Shown: one piece after another, positions 1 to 13,570 of the stretch
How the letters are laid out: every line of letters begins with the position of its first letter
Position numbering within the stretch: position 1 is the stretch's first letter
Assembly (NCBI RefSeq): GCF_037975245.1
Contig: NC_092575.1
Span: forward strand, 14,674,310 to 14,738,309
Direction of reading: 5' to 3'
DNA length: 64,000 nucleotides
Source of the DNA: Apostichopus japonicus
Lineage: Eukaryota > Echinodermata > Holothuroidea > Aspidochirotida > Stichopodidae
The notes under the pieces: model-generated
What the model saw: the letters and a program-made list of their open reading frames with translations, nothing else
Database searches by the model: none
What the model was told of the DNA's origin: nothing
Translations under genes and position numbers: made by a program

Positions 1-19
1 TTACGATTTTCATTTATAC

Positions 20-35
<16 letters not shown>

Positions 36-94
<59 letters not shown>
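36..94. repeat. (TA)n microsatellite
   Basis: Uninterrupted TA dinucleotides. No coding content. Confidence 0.95.
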
Positions 95-98
<4 letters not shown>

Positions 99-996
99 TT
101 ATATTCGTCATTAACTGTTTATTGCTTAGGTAATGGTTACATTGGAAGAAAAGCCAGCCAGCAGCTTTGCCAATGTTCATCTAAGACACATGTCATATTC
201 ATTGGTGTAACGTCAGAGTACTTAGAGAGGCACAGCAACTTGTCCCCTGAGCCTTGGGAACCTTTCCACAACCCCACCCCCACCATCATCCCCCACCCCG
301 TCCCCTCACCCACCACCCAAAGAACCCAACAACAACGACTAACGGTGCATACAGCGCATTGCGCTAAAACATGACCGGTTCAAATATAATCAGGACAATG
401 TGGGAACCCAATCTGTTTGCGCTATGTTAAGACAATGCATATATGCATTTACAAATATTACCATTAATATAATATAACAACCACCCGTTCTCATTCTACA
501 CTTTTCGTCTTTCTAAAATAGCTACTGGCTGCAAAACTATCTTTCCTGTTTACCATACACATTTTGCAAAGGTCTATAGGAAAATCATATTTTCTGTCAT
601 CTATACCATCTATTTGCGTGACAGCCTACCAATATTGCGTGCATATAACCAACTTATGTTGAAGATGAAAAGGACAATGGATTATCATATATATCACTCC
701 TAGAAATACTGTTTGACGTGCCGTCCGCGCATCGATAAACAAGTCAAATAGCCGACCCGGGGGACACTGCTCTTTTTTCAAGATTCATTGAAGCTATCCA
801 GCGCTATTTACTATACAGACATTGAGCCGCCCTGTCCAATTCCTTTCAAACTAATTAAAGTATTCATGAAGACGGTTGGATTGATAAACACAAGGAAGTA
901 CCTACTTCTAGTAACTACTACAAAACTAACTACTACTTAAACAGATTTAAAGTTATACATAATCAGCAGTTTACACTTGTAAATAAATTCCTCAAA
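95..996. other. Intergenic, nothing recognised
   Basis: AT-rich DNA with a short C-rich patch near 270–320. I see no exon, RNA gene or bounded repeat here. Confidence 0.5.
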
Positions 997-997
997 T

Positions 998-1232
998 GTA
1001 TATGTATATATGTATTTTTAGATCCTCCTGCATGCAGGAACTCGCGAAGAAGCCTTATTGGCTTATCAAAGCAAGCTGACCGAAGTCAGTCTCTTAGATT
1101 CATATTTAACGTCTATGATTATAAATTGTCAATTGTCAATAAATCTGTAACTGGACGACATACATTAATCTTGGAGTGACTCGAACCGGGGACCTTATGA
1201 TTGGAAGGCGTTAACCACTGAGCTAACCCTCC
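998..1232 (-). mobile_element. tRNA-derived SINE, copy 1
   Basis: Read on the minus strand, the element starts with a tRNA-like head: A box TTAGCTCAGTGGTTAACGCC and B box GGTTCGAGTCACTCC, the two internal RNA polymerase III promoter boxes. A tRNA-unrelated body of about 150 bp follows, ending in GGAGGATCTAAAA and a degenerate ATAC/TATA tail. Five more copies in the window share this layout (26527, 38673, 42995, 46530, 47889). SINEs are non-autonomous and rely on a LINE for movement. This copy lacks a few bases between the A box and the following GGTGCC segment. Confidence 0.85.
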
Positions 1233-1626
1233 ACAACATATTAAGATTTAATTATCCGAATATAAATAAAGGAGGGGTGTGTGCAACGATGAACATGTTA
1301 CAATAAAGTTTCAAACATATATACAGGACATGCCGAAGTTGAGAGTTCACTGTGTTTCTCAATGGCACATGATATATTCTTGTAAAAACTGCACGCACAT
1401 GTAAAGAAGGCTTTTAGAATATTTGAAAGTCGTTAAAGAACCTTGTAATGATATGCGTGATGTATATGCCTTTTGTTTTTGCCTTTTGGCTTAAGTCAGT
1501 TATTTTCCCCAGTAGTTCGTTCAAAAACCTTTAACCGAGATCATGCGCAGTATCGATTTCATGTAAATGGGACTCATGATACATAGTCATGATCAAGGTT
1601 TGGTTGGTTTTTGGTTGGTTGGTTCG

Positions 1627-1752
1627 GCTGAGAGTGGATCAAGGGGACTTGGGCAGAGTGTGCATTGGGCTGAGAGTTGACCAAGGGGACTTGGGCAGAG
1701 TGTGCATTGGGCTGAGAGTTGACCAAGGGGACTTGTGCTGAGAGTGGATCAA
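1627..1752. repeat. 42-bp tandem repeat, about 3 copies
   Basis: Three consecutive units begin GCTGAGAGT and contain CAAGGGGACTTG. The first two are complete at 42 bp and differ by two bases (GGATC versus TGACC); the last is shortened. Because 42 is divisible by 3, a 63-residue minus-strand frame stays open across the array. I do not regard it as a gene. Confidence 0.9.
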
Positions 1753-2599
1753 GTATAGCCTGCGTAGAAGGATAGGACAGCGAAACGTTTGAGCATTATA
1801 TAACGTTTGCTGACATATTTTCACTGTCACTCAAAATTAACTTAAATTTATTATGTTCTTGACGAACAGTTCGAATACTTTCTCGTATAGCAACATTAAA
1901 AAATTCCGTTTCTTGTCTACTGCTACATAAATACATGCTGTTTAGGTATAAGCCATATTTGTTATGGAAAGTTACCGTACATGTTTTGTATTTTTTTAGT
2001 TAATATAAAGCAGATATTGTGGCGTTATTTCCTAAGCTAAAAACTAGAAAACAAAGACTGCATGTAAAAACGAACTCCATCGAAAACAAATGTGAGGTAT
2101 ACTTCCTTCTGAAACAGCTCTTATTGGTTCACATTTGCAAGAATGTATGCGGGTGTGGGGGGATTGCAAAAGCAAAATACAGACACCGCAAGAAATTGAA
2201 TTCAGAATATTCGTTGCCAATCTTCCAATTTTGTTTTACTTGGCTCTGTTTTGAGCAAATGACAAAAAGGTACTAATAATAAAATATTACCGTGTGAAAT
2301 TTACGTTTAACTTTTAAACTTCTGTCGTCCAGTGTCAATGCAATAAACTTCGTTGACGGACAAAAACAAAGCAGTCACGTTTTGTGGCATGTGTCTTTTC
2401 GATCATAATCGTATCAAAACGGTTTTATTATTACGTCTATGAAAAACAAGAACTGAAAGCGATTAAAATCAAGTCACGTTGTATATCACTCAGTCACGTT
2501 GCACAGGGTGTGGGTTTGGAGTGATCTAGTCATCGCAGGGGGGAAAACGGTTCTAGCCACATTGATTGTAGTAAGACTATGCAGAAAAATAATAATAAT
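1753..2599. other. Intergenic, nothing recognised
   Basis: AT-rich. An 85-codon plus-strand frame at 2019–2276 has no domain or splice context that I recognise. Confidence 0.45.
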
Positions 2600-3001
2600 C
2601 AAAGGCGTAGGAGCCCATTGATTTTGGGGGGCTGTAACAACTTATCCGAAAAATATTACCAACATTGTTCGCGCTCCGCGCTCGTTCAACATCTTATTGT
2701 GCATATCTTATAGGCATGTATCGGTTATTACATCCCATGCCAATTACATACAATCATTTGCCGTGTTATTAGTCTTCCATATTGGTTATCATTTTTCGGG
2801 AAGTCGTTAAAATAGTAATAATAGTGATAATAATAATATAAGTTTAACCATTGAAAAACACATTGCAATTAAATTTTCTTTCAGTAGGTGCCTGAAAAAT
2901 GTTCACAAAAATATTTGGTTGGGGGACGCAGCCTCCCATCCCCTCCATCCGCCCCTCCCCCCGCCCCTCCCCCCGCCCCTCCCCCGCCTCCTACGCCTAT
3001 G
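2600..3001. mobile_element. hAT-like MITE, 402 bp
   Basis: The left end reads CAAAGGCGTAGGAGCCC. The right end, reverse-complemented, reads CATAGGCGTAGGAGGC, a terminal inverted repeat with one mismatch in the first 14 bases. An 8-bp direct repeat ATAATAAT flanks it at 2592–2599 and 3002–3009. The site itself is an AAT run, so the duplication is less convincing than in its relatives at 13182, 48862 and 60494. Inside are a G run near the left end, a GCGCTCCGCGCTC motif and a C-rich right end. There is no transposase frame, so it is non-autonomous. Confidence 0.7.
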
Positions 3002-4919
3002 ATAATAATAATATCAGACAGTAGCAATGAAATAGGTAACGGTGATAAATTCAGTTAGCATTTATTGCCCGCGAGTGTCAACAACTAGTCCTTTCCCTAC
3101 CCCTCTCCCTCCCTTCCTTTAAAACTATAAAAGATATATATATATATATATATATATGTTTGGTCCACTTCCGACGAGATTATGTACTTCTTATAATCCG
3201 AATGGGTGGCATGTCGGTGGTTGCATAAGTGACGATGGTGGGGGCGGGCGGTATTAACGGTGGCGTTGAGAGTGACGGTATTGGTGACGGTGTTGGCAAT
3301 GGCTATATAGATCGAGGAGAGTGACAGAGGGTGCTAACTGAAATTACAAAAGGTGGTTTGATATTCAAGAGGTCAACTATTTATCCCACACACATAAACC
3401 AGTGGAAAAATTGACAGAAAATAACGTCCTTTTACATGGAAAGGCAAGCGAATTGATGCTTAGTCCAATATTTTCTATGACCTTTGATTTCGGATTTCTT
3501 ATCAATATCGTCCTTGACACCAATACTATTTATGATATATATATTTTTTGTTTTTTTGCAAACAAAAATACGGGTGACAACTATATGGATTTTCTACAGG
3601 TGAACTAAAATCCAGGGTTTTTTTTTTATTATTGATATTTCATTTTCTCAAAAAACCTGGGTCTATTCTATGGAAACTAATGAATTGTAAGGTCATACGC
3701 TTTACTGATTCTGTTTATGATATTCTTTTATATATTCACCTTTTGCTTTAATTTACGATTTGAATATACCACCCACCTCTCGCCCCTTCATAACAATTGC
3801 CTTATTTTTGTCAATTGTTTGTCTGTTCATTAGAATCTACACAACAATTGCTATTTGCGTTTTCTGTATAGAGTATACGAGTATACCATATGTCACAAGA
3901 TCCAATCCTTATAGTTAAAGGGAGATAATTAAAACAGCAACAACTACAGCAAAATAGAAAAGAATGAGTCTTTACTTTTATAGCCGAGCTGACCGGGCAA
4001 AAACTAAATAACTTCAGTCAAAGAGGGGCTTGACGGAACTGTACAAGCTATGCGGGTTGTATTAGTACCTCACATGTTATGACAAGTATACCATATAATA
4101 TGTCTACGATAAACATTGGAAATTGGTTACGGGCTGGTGATGGGGTATAAAGGCTCTCTCGTCTTGTCAAGGGAATGAAGGGGGCCATATAGTCTGCATA
4201 AAACGAGCACTCTATTTTTGCCCTCAATTTTGTATATGGAGAGTGACGTTGCCTCTGCTTTGGGCCTATTTTTCCACAGCTGTCAATAGGTGTATACTTG
4301 CCAGGGTCATAAGACCTTCACTTTAAATATATTTGATTGGACGAAGTTTTTCTTATTCACTATAACGATTTACACAAAAATCTGATAATTTGGATGAGAA
4401 GAAATACCACCTACCCCACTCCTAAACTATAAGCAGCCCCCACCCCCTCCCCCTCCCTTTCCTTTGAAAGAGCAATACAAGTTTGAGGTCATCTCCCAAT
4501 TAGTGCAGTAAAACCAACATCCTGGTAGTAATATTACACGGTATAATACACACCTCAAACCCACACTAAAATTTCGAATTGGTTATTTGTCAATGAGATG
4601 TCTTCGCTTTTAGGAGTTATTAACTGTGCATTTCCACTGGACAGAAAAACGATGCGGTGTCTTATAAATGTACAATGAACATCACTGTAACCTTTTCGTG
4701 TTTGCAAAATGCTACAGGTTCTTCAGGTATACAGGTATAATGGGGTTCTCATGGACTAAAGTAACAATAATGTTTTGCATTAATCTTTATATAATATCAC
4801 TCGAACAGATGCAGTTCCAAATCGTATAATTATCGTTCTAGCTCAGAGTGAAAGTAGCTTGTGCTCTAATAAGTTGCATTCATTGTGACGTTACCTTGGT
4901 TCAAAAAACAAAATAAAAA
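3002..4919. other. Intergenic, short repeats only
   Basis: Contains a TA run at about 3135–3157 and a small hairpin near 3612–3660 (CCAGG plus T run against A run plus CCTGG). No exon or mobile element boundary is recognised. Confidence 0.5.
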
Positions 4920-5608
4920 ATGATTACAGATTAAAAGTATAACTGGCTTCTAAAATTCTTACAAAAATAACACAACATCAGAAAATATAACCGTGTGCAA
5001 ATATTTATTCATATAGAAGGATTGTCTTAGCTGATTACAGGTAAAAATATAACTGGCTTCGAACTGCCTACAAAAATAACACAACATCAGAAAATGTAAA
5101 CGTATGCAAATGTTTTTTTCTTCTTCATATTAGAAGAATTGCCTTAGCTGTTTAAAGTTATAAGTATAAACTGGCTTCGAACTTCCTACAAAAATAACAC
5201 AACATCAGAAAAATATAACCGTGTGTAAATGTTTTAATATAGAAGAATTGTCTTAGCTGATGAATGGTTAAAGTATTACTGGCTTCTAACTTCCTAAAAA
5301 TAACACAACATCAGGAAATATAACCGTGTGTAAATGTTTTAATATAGAAGAATTATCTTGGCTGATTACAGGTTAAAAGTATGACTGGCTTCAAATTTCC
5401 TACAAAAATAACACAACATGAAAAATGTAATCGTGTGCAAATGTTTATTCATATAGAAGGATTGTCTTAGCTGAATTACAGGTTAAAGTAGTACTGGCTT
5501 CTAGCTTCCTAAAATATAATACAACATCAAGAAATATAACCGTGTGTAAATGTTTGAATATAGCAGAATTGACTTAGCTGATTAAAAGTTAAAAGTATAA
5601 CTGTAAAT
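4920..5608. repeat. About 108-bp tandem repeat, six-plus copies
   Basis: Six units plus a truncated seventh. Each contains TATAACTGGCTTC, AATAACACAACATCAG, ATATAACCGTGTG and ATTGTCTTAGCTG in the same order. Units start near 4922, 5031, 5150, 5259, 5363, 5472 and 5580. Copies differ by substitutions and small indels, so the array is old. It has no open frame and no known function. Confidence 0.9.
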
Positions 5609-8030
<2,422 letters not shown>

Positions 8031-8476
8031 CACACTGTCCAACCGTTCACGACCCGAATCAACCCGTCCTCGTGACCTACTTTTCGATAGTTGTGAACAG
8101 ACCCCATAGTCTAACAACCGAACCCCCCCCCCCCCTTCCCAACGCCCCAATCCCACCGCGCCCAACGAATGACTTTAAGCTCACATAATGACTGCTTTCT
8201 GTTAAAGACCGGTGCTCGTTTAGGTCACGTGTAAAAGTACTATCCCGTGATTGGTTACATCTGTTAACACTGACCAGTTTTGGTATAGCGATCCACCTTA
8301 CACTGTCGACTGCCAGTCGGTCAAACGCTATATGTTCAGTTTCCCCAGCCGAAAACGACTTGACTTAAAAACTAACTAAATCTTAGTTGTATAAGTCTTA
8401 AGCACACGAACACTGCCGACTATCCACGACAGACAGTCGAGTTGCGTCGGGTCGTGATTCAGTCGTACAGTGTGTG
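8031..8476. mobile_element. Possible DNA transposon remnant with imperfect TIRs
   Basis: The left end CACACTGTCC leads into a segment with CACGACCCGAATCAAC. The right end, read on the other strand, gives CACACACTGTACGAC and CACGACCCGACGCAAC. The two ends are thus imperfect inverted repeats of about 35 bp. I could not find a convincing target-site duplication, so the class is open. Confidence 0.45.
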
Positions 8477-9888
8477 CGAGGAGTTGTACAAGAACGGCAT
8501 GTATGTAAGACGATCTAAGCTTTAAATTCTTCATAAACGAAAGCAATAAAAGATAGAATGCGTTTAATTATTTTTCTTGTGACGAAGAAATCAATGATCG
8601 TAAACAACTCGTCGTGGATACGTCGGCTTATACCGGTGCAGTCAATAACCCAAACCATATATATCGATACAATTCTGGGACAAATTGTTGGCCTCGGATT
8701 AGAAAAAGGGCGCATGAGCCTGGGCCTGTGCTAGACAAGTTTGCATCATAGAGCAATATCAACAATAATGACTGCTCTTTGCAAACTACTTCTTTAATTT
8801 ACAGGAAACAATTTTTTTATAGGGGGGGGGGGGGGTTCAGTGCTATAAGAGGTCTGATAATACCTATTACTAAGGTATAGGCTATATAACCAATGAGGTT
8901 GTATACCGACTTTTTGTTTCATAATAAGCAGATTTGGATCAAACACTACCGCATTCAATACCATGCGTGTCTGATAGATTAGATACCCAGTGGCAGTTAA
9001 ATACAATACTTAATTTTCGCATATTTGAACAACTCATGTAGTTATTTAGATTTATTTGCTTTTCTCACAAGTAGCTCAAGCAAATTTTTTTGATTAGTCT
9101 GAGGTTATTGACTCTATTGTAAGGGCTATGGACCTCAGGTATACGCGATATGGTGTGGTCAGGGGTGGTACCCCACTCCCCCTCCTCCTCCTTTCATCCC
9201 TAGAGCGACCATTCATGATCCTTTGGGGACTTAACTAAGCCTAAAAAACGACAACATGGCCTTTAACAAACGCCACGACAAACTGAAGCTGTATTAACCT
9301 TAGCCTAAATTTATCAGTTCCCTCGTGAAGGAAAGCAAAGTAAATTACCAGCAGACAAACTTATTCTATTATGATTAAAAGACCATAAAACCATTTTAAT
9401 TTATTTGTTATTAATTATAGACACTTTAAAGTAAATTAACCTTTTACGGCTACTATTTGAAAACTCTTTCAACAAAAGTGAAAAAAAATAATTATAAAAA
9501 AGAATTAGGTTTAGTTCACAGCCGCAAGCCATAATTTTGATGGTTCTGTTTTCTTTCATAGCAAAATATAATGGTATTGCCAATATTTCTTTAGTTTTGG
9601 TCAATACAGAATAATTTGTTCAATTTGACTTGAGAACAGCTAAGTGGAATTAATCTTATAGATGCCATATCATATTAATTTCAGATGTAATTAACGTTTG
9701 CCAAATAATTGGATGTTAATTCGAAACGAGTGTTTTATATGGCCTAATTTCAACACGAATATACCTTTGATAGTTTAATCATAATCATAACCAGAAGCCC
9801 AAACCTCCCGATTGCTAAACCACATTGCTTCAAATGCCACCGCATTTTATCCACTCTGTCAACTGATACACATAGAGAACACTAATTA
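8477..9888. other. Intergenic, nothing recognised
   Basis: AT-rich with one G12 run near 8823. No supported feature. Confidence 0.45.
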
Positions 9889-10141
9889 CTATTGTAAATC
9901 TTACAGTTTTGTACCACAGTAAAAACTGGATCGTGTTATAATTCGGTAGTATGTGCTATTTGTATTACAGTAAGAACTGAGGATATGTGTTATTCCAACA
10001 AATCAAGTTGTTTGGGATTTTTTGGAATTACAAATATCCTGAGTTCTTACTGTAAACCTAACAGCACATGTTACCGATTTATCAGATTTGTCAGCACGAT
10101 CCAGTATTCACTGTGGTACAAAACTTTAGATTTACAGTATA
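9889..10141. mobile_element. Foldback MITE (near-complete palindrome)
   Basis: The left arm 9889–9998 and right arm 10022–10141 are inverted copies of each other with scattered mismatches, separated by a loop of about 23 nt. Matching blocks include GTTTTGTACCACAGT, ACTGGATCGTG, ACAGTAAGAACT and ATTCCAA. A transcript would fold into a hairpin of about 110 bp. Short elements of this shape are typical MITEs; no certain target-site duplication was found. Confidence 0.7.
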
Positions 10142-10586
10142 TATTTACTGTAATCTCTGTGTGAATCGGCTGACTCTGCATGACACAACACCGGTTACAA
10201 CGATCAGTCTTGCTGCTACAAATAATTCGGAATTAAGTTAAATCCGATTATGTAAGAAAATATCCACACCCTTAAAACATATTTAGAGATAAAAAGACAA
10301 GATCACTATAGTACAACATGAAAACATTACAGATTTCGTTTACCATTCCATAAACTTTGATTATATTAGTGCAAACTAACGTTTTTTCAACACTTTCTTT
10401 TTACAATACCTATTAATCCAACGTATTAAATTATACTTCTGTGGTTAAGCTAAAGAAAATGTGTCCCACAGGTTGAATGTATTATTTTGTTTACAAACAT
10501 ATGAAGCTACGTGTATACTTTCTAATTTCATGATTCCGATTGTGATTTTCAAGGACTAAAGAAACATTTAAGAATTGGTTTCGTCG

Positions 10587-10589
<3 letters not shown>

Positions 10590-10640
<51 letters not shown>

Positions 10641-10691
10641 TGTATATATATATATTATATATATATATATACATTATATATATATATATAT
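10590..10691. repeat. (TA)n microsatellite
   Basis: TA dinucleotides with rare interruptions, followed by a C run near 10732. Confidence 0.95.
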
Positions 10692-13181
10692 TGTGGTGGA
10701 TGAGGCGAACGCACCCGTGGACAACCCCCATTCCCCCCCCCCCCTGTACTTTTGAACTTTGATATGTCAATAATATAACTTATTCTTACATGGCTTGCTC
10801 AAAGTGAGGCGAATTTACAAATCTACGTTAAATATAGATTCTTCATTTCATATAAAAAATAACCGGAAATAACAAAACGGGGGAAAACACCTGCAAAAAT
10901 TTCAAAAAAAAAACACTTTGCTACGTTGTGATTGTTATTTAGTTATCATCATTACATCTTTGCTTATTTTAGAATTTACCAGAACAGACAGACAAAATAC
11001 AATTTTTGGAATGCTGTAGATATATTTTCGTTGTAAAGTATATTCAACAAAACTGCAATGCGTGCATTCGTAAGCTATTGAATCATTTAGCTCGTACGAT
11101 TCTACCAGAAAGTTTGAATGGAGTCATGGTACATATTACCCAGAAACTGGTTCCTTTTTTGGCAAAGAATGCTTTATTAAGTTATCAAAATCAATATTTT
11201 AAAAAAAATCTGAATTTCGTTGTAAAAAAAAACATTAAACAGTTAGAGGGCAATATATTGTGTTGGAGATCTTATCTCCTACGTGACGGAAGTGATTGTT
11301 GGGTTACTTCTGAATGCATATGGCTGCCATCTTTGTTAATAGGCTGGATTCCAGTCCTTTAACTTATTGTTTAGCTTTAAGTATAGAAGAAAACGATTAT
11401 TACCTAACCATCACTGTTGTTTCATGCAAGGCATCAAGTTTGGGGCCAATTTCACCTCTGAACTACACTGTCCTTTCAAACTAACCCTCAATATCCAAAA
11501 AAGGGATGTTCTAGTATATTTGTCTCATTATTCTCTTCAAATCGTGTGGTTTAATGGCTTTGTCCTACATGTTGATAAGTAGAATATGGTTGAAAACCAA
11601 ATTTTTAGGTTTCTTGACCTTTCTTGTCCTCTGAACTTTGACCTATGACGTCATCAATCAAGCAGGCACATACCCACCAAGTTTGGGAGGAGTTCGCGGC
11701 CCTTTGTGTGCGTGCGTTTGTTTCGTATTCTGACCGAGGACTTGAACAAAAGAATTCCAGGTCCTCGGTTGTGAATTCTAAAGAATCACCACGTCCTCGG
11801 AAGAATTCTATTGTATGGGGTATTGTTAAGGTTATTGTACGTGGATTTGAACAATGGAAAATACAATGTGGTCCTCTGTCTGAATGTAATACAGACATGT
11901 GTGTATGTGTATGTGTGTGTGGCTCACTCACATATTCCACCACACACTCACACTCACTTTCTGTTGTTGGGTTGATCAACTACTTCGAAGTAGTACAGTA
12001 TCACATTTACCTAGATATCACATGTTGGAGGACGTGACAAAAATACGTTGCATGCATTCCGAGAAAAATATGAATGATCACTTTAGGCCAATATATCTTT
12101 GTGCCTTTGTGACTTAGAAAAGGTGTGTTTTTCTGGTCAACCAATGCTTCACTAAGTTTGTAGAATACTCCCAGTTGTTTTCCAAGATATATATATTTGT
12201 GGTATGTTATCGGTATTTTAATCTTTGTGTTGTTTTTTTTTCGCTTTTTCTGTGTTAGTTCGTTGTTCAAATTTTGAATAGATGTTTTTTTTTGTAATTC
12301 TTATCTGCCTATTCAAGTTCTTTGATACTAGCAAACAAAGTACAACGGAAACCTTGACTTTTAGGGGGCAATTTTTTTTCTAAAAATTGGTGAAATAACC
12401 ACTATAATTTGAAAAGAGCTAGTCAGATATCGATTTCGTTATCAATGACTCATTTCGTGAAAAGCGTAATAGGGGGAGGGGAGCCTTCATTTTTATGACT
12501 TTTCGACGTTATTTCGATAATAACATTCCACGGCCATGTAGGGTATTGGCTTGCCTGAACAACTTTTATTGGAAATAAATGAAATAAAAAGTCGGTTTTG
12601 TTTCAAAATGTCCAATTGTTTTATTGGAGTTGTAATTTGGCGCTTGAGTGACAAAATGATATTAATCATTCATTGATTAAATTTTATTATATTAAAAACA
12701 AAACATTTAAATATGTATCTGCTTCAATCGAATACTGCAGGCCTAATGTAAGTCATAATCCGTAGGATTGGCAAAAATGTTGGAAACAAAAATGTAAATC
12801 GCTGCTTGAAAGATTTGAGTTCCCCTTCTGTAGCCAAACATTATGGATGACCTTTGACACAAAATTGTTTTGACTCGGTTGTAAAGACAGTTATAAAATG
12901 ACTGCTGTTCCGTCGAGGTTCCCTTCTATATCACTTTTAATTTCGAATAATCACTCTCGAAACGTCTGAGGCTCATAAATTTAAAGCGGCTGGCCAAACT
13001 AGTCTAACACACTGATCATTGAGCGAGTTCCTCAGTGCAACACGTAACTCAACAGTACATGTAAAAATCTAATACCTGTATTTTGACGCCCCTAAATAGA
13101 CATTCGTACAACTTTGAATATGGACTACTCTCAAAGAAGGGTAAAGGCCCACTGAAACCCCGTTTGTTTAACTCTGTTCCA
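10692..13181. other. Intergenic; unrecognised open frames
   Basis: The longest plus-strand frame, 11006–11362 (118 codons), has no motif that I recognise, no clear splice signals and ordinary AT-rich composition. At 11720–11880, GTCCTCGG or its complement occurs three times in a local inverted arrangement, followed by a TG-rich patch at 11897–11932. Overlapping frames on both strands there look like repeat DNA, not genes. Confidence 0.4.
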
Positions 13182-13570
13182 CAGTGGCGTTGGAAGGTAC
13201 TTTTGAGTGGGGGGGGGGGGGGGCTGAAGACTGATGGCCGGCCTGGGGGAGGGGTGTAAGGGGAGGGGGTGTCCACAGGTGGCCTCAGATGTAATTTGGT
13301 GCAATATAGCACACTTCAACCCACCCACTCCATTTTGTAAATAATTTTGCATTTTCACCTGGCCTAAGATGCAATTTGGTGCTCCAAATGAGATTTTTTT
13401 CTGCCAAAATGTTTTCTGCTAAAATGACGAATGTTGTTATCATTTATTGAGAAATGAAAAGGGGTTTTCTGACTTGCGAAGCGGGGGGGCGGAATGATAC
13501 TTCCGTCCCTCCATATTTTTCACTGGGGGGCTGGCGCCCCCCCCCCCAGCCCCCGGTTCCTACGCCCTTG
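13182..13570. mobile_element. hAT-like MITE, 389 bp, TSD CTGTTCCA
   Basis: The left end is CAGTGGCGTTGGAAGG. The right end, reverse-complemented, is CAAGGGCGTAGGAACCGG. An exact 8-bp direct repeat CTGTTCCA lies at 13174–13181 and 13571–13578. An 8-bp duplication with CA…TG ends is the hallmark of hAT transposons. Long G runs sit just inside the left end and C runs just inside the right end. There is no transposase. Confidence 0.85.

Noticed and set aside
11006-11362. 118-codon plus-strand frame
   Set aside because: No motif, splice signal or composition difference separates it from a chance frame; kept only as unrecognised.
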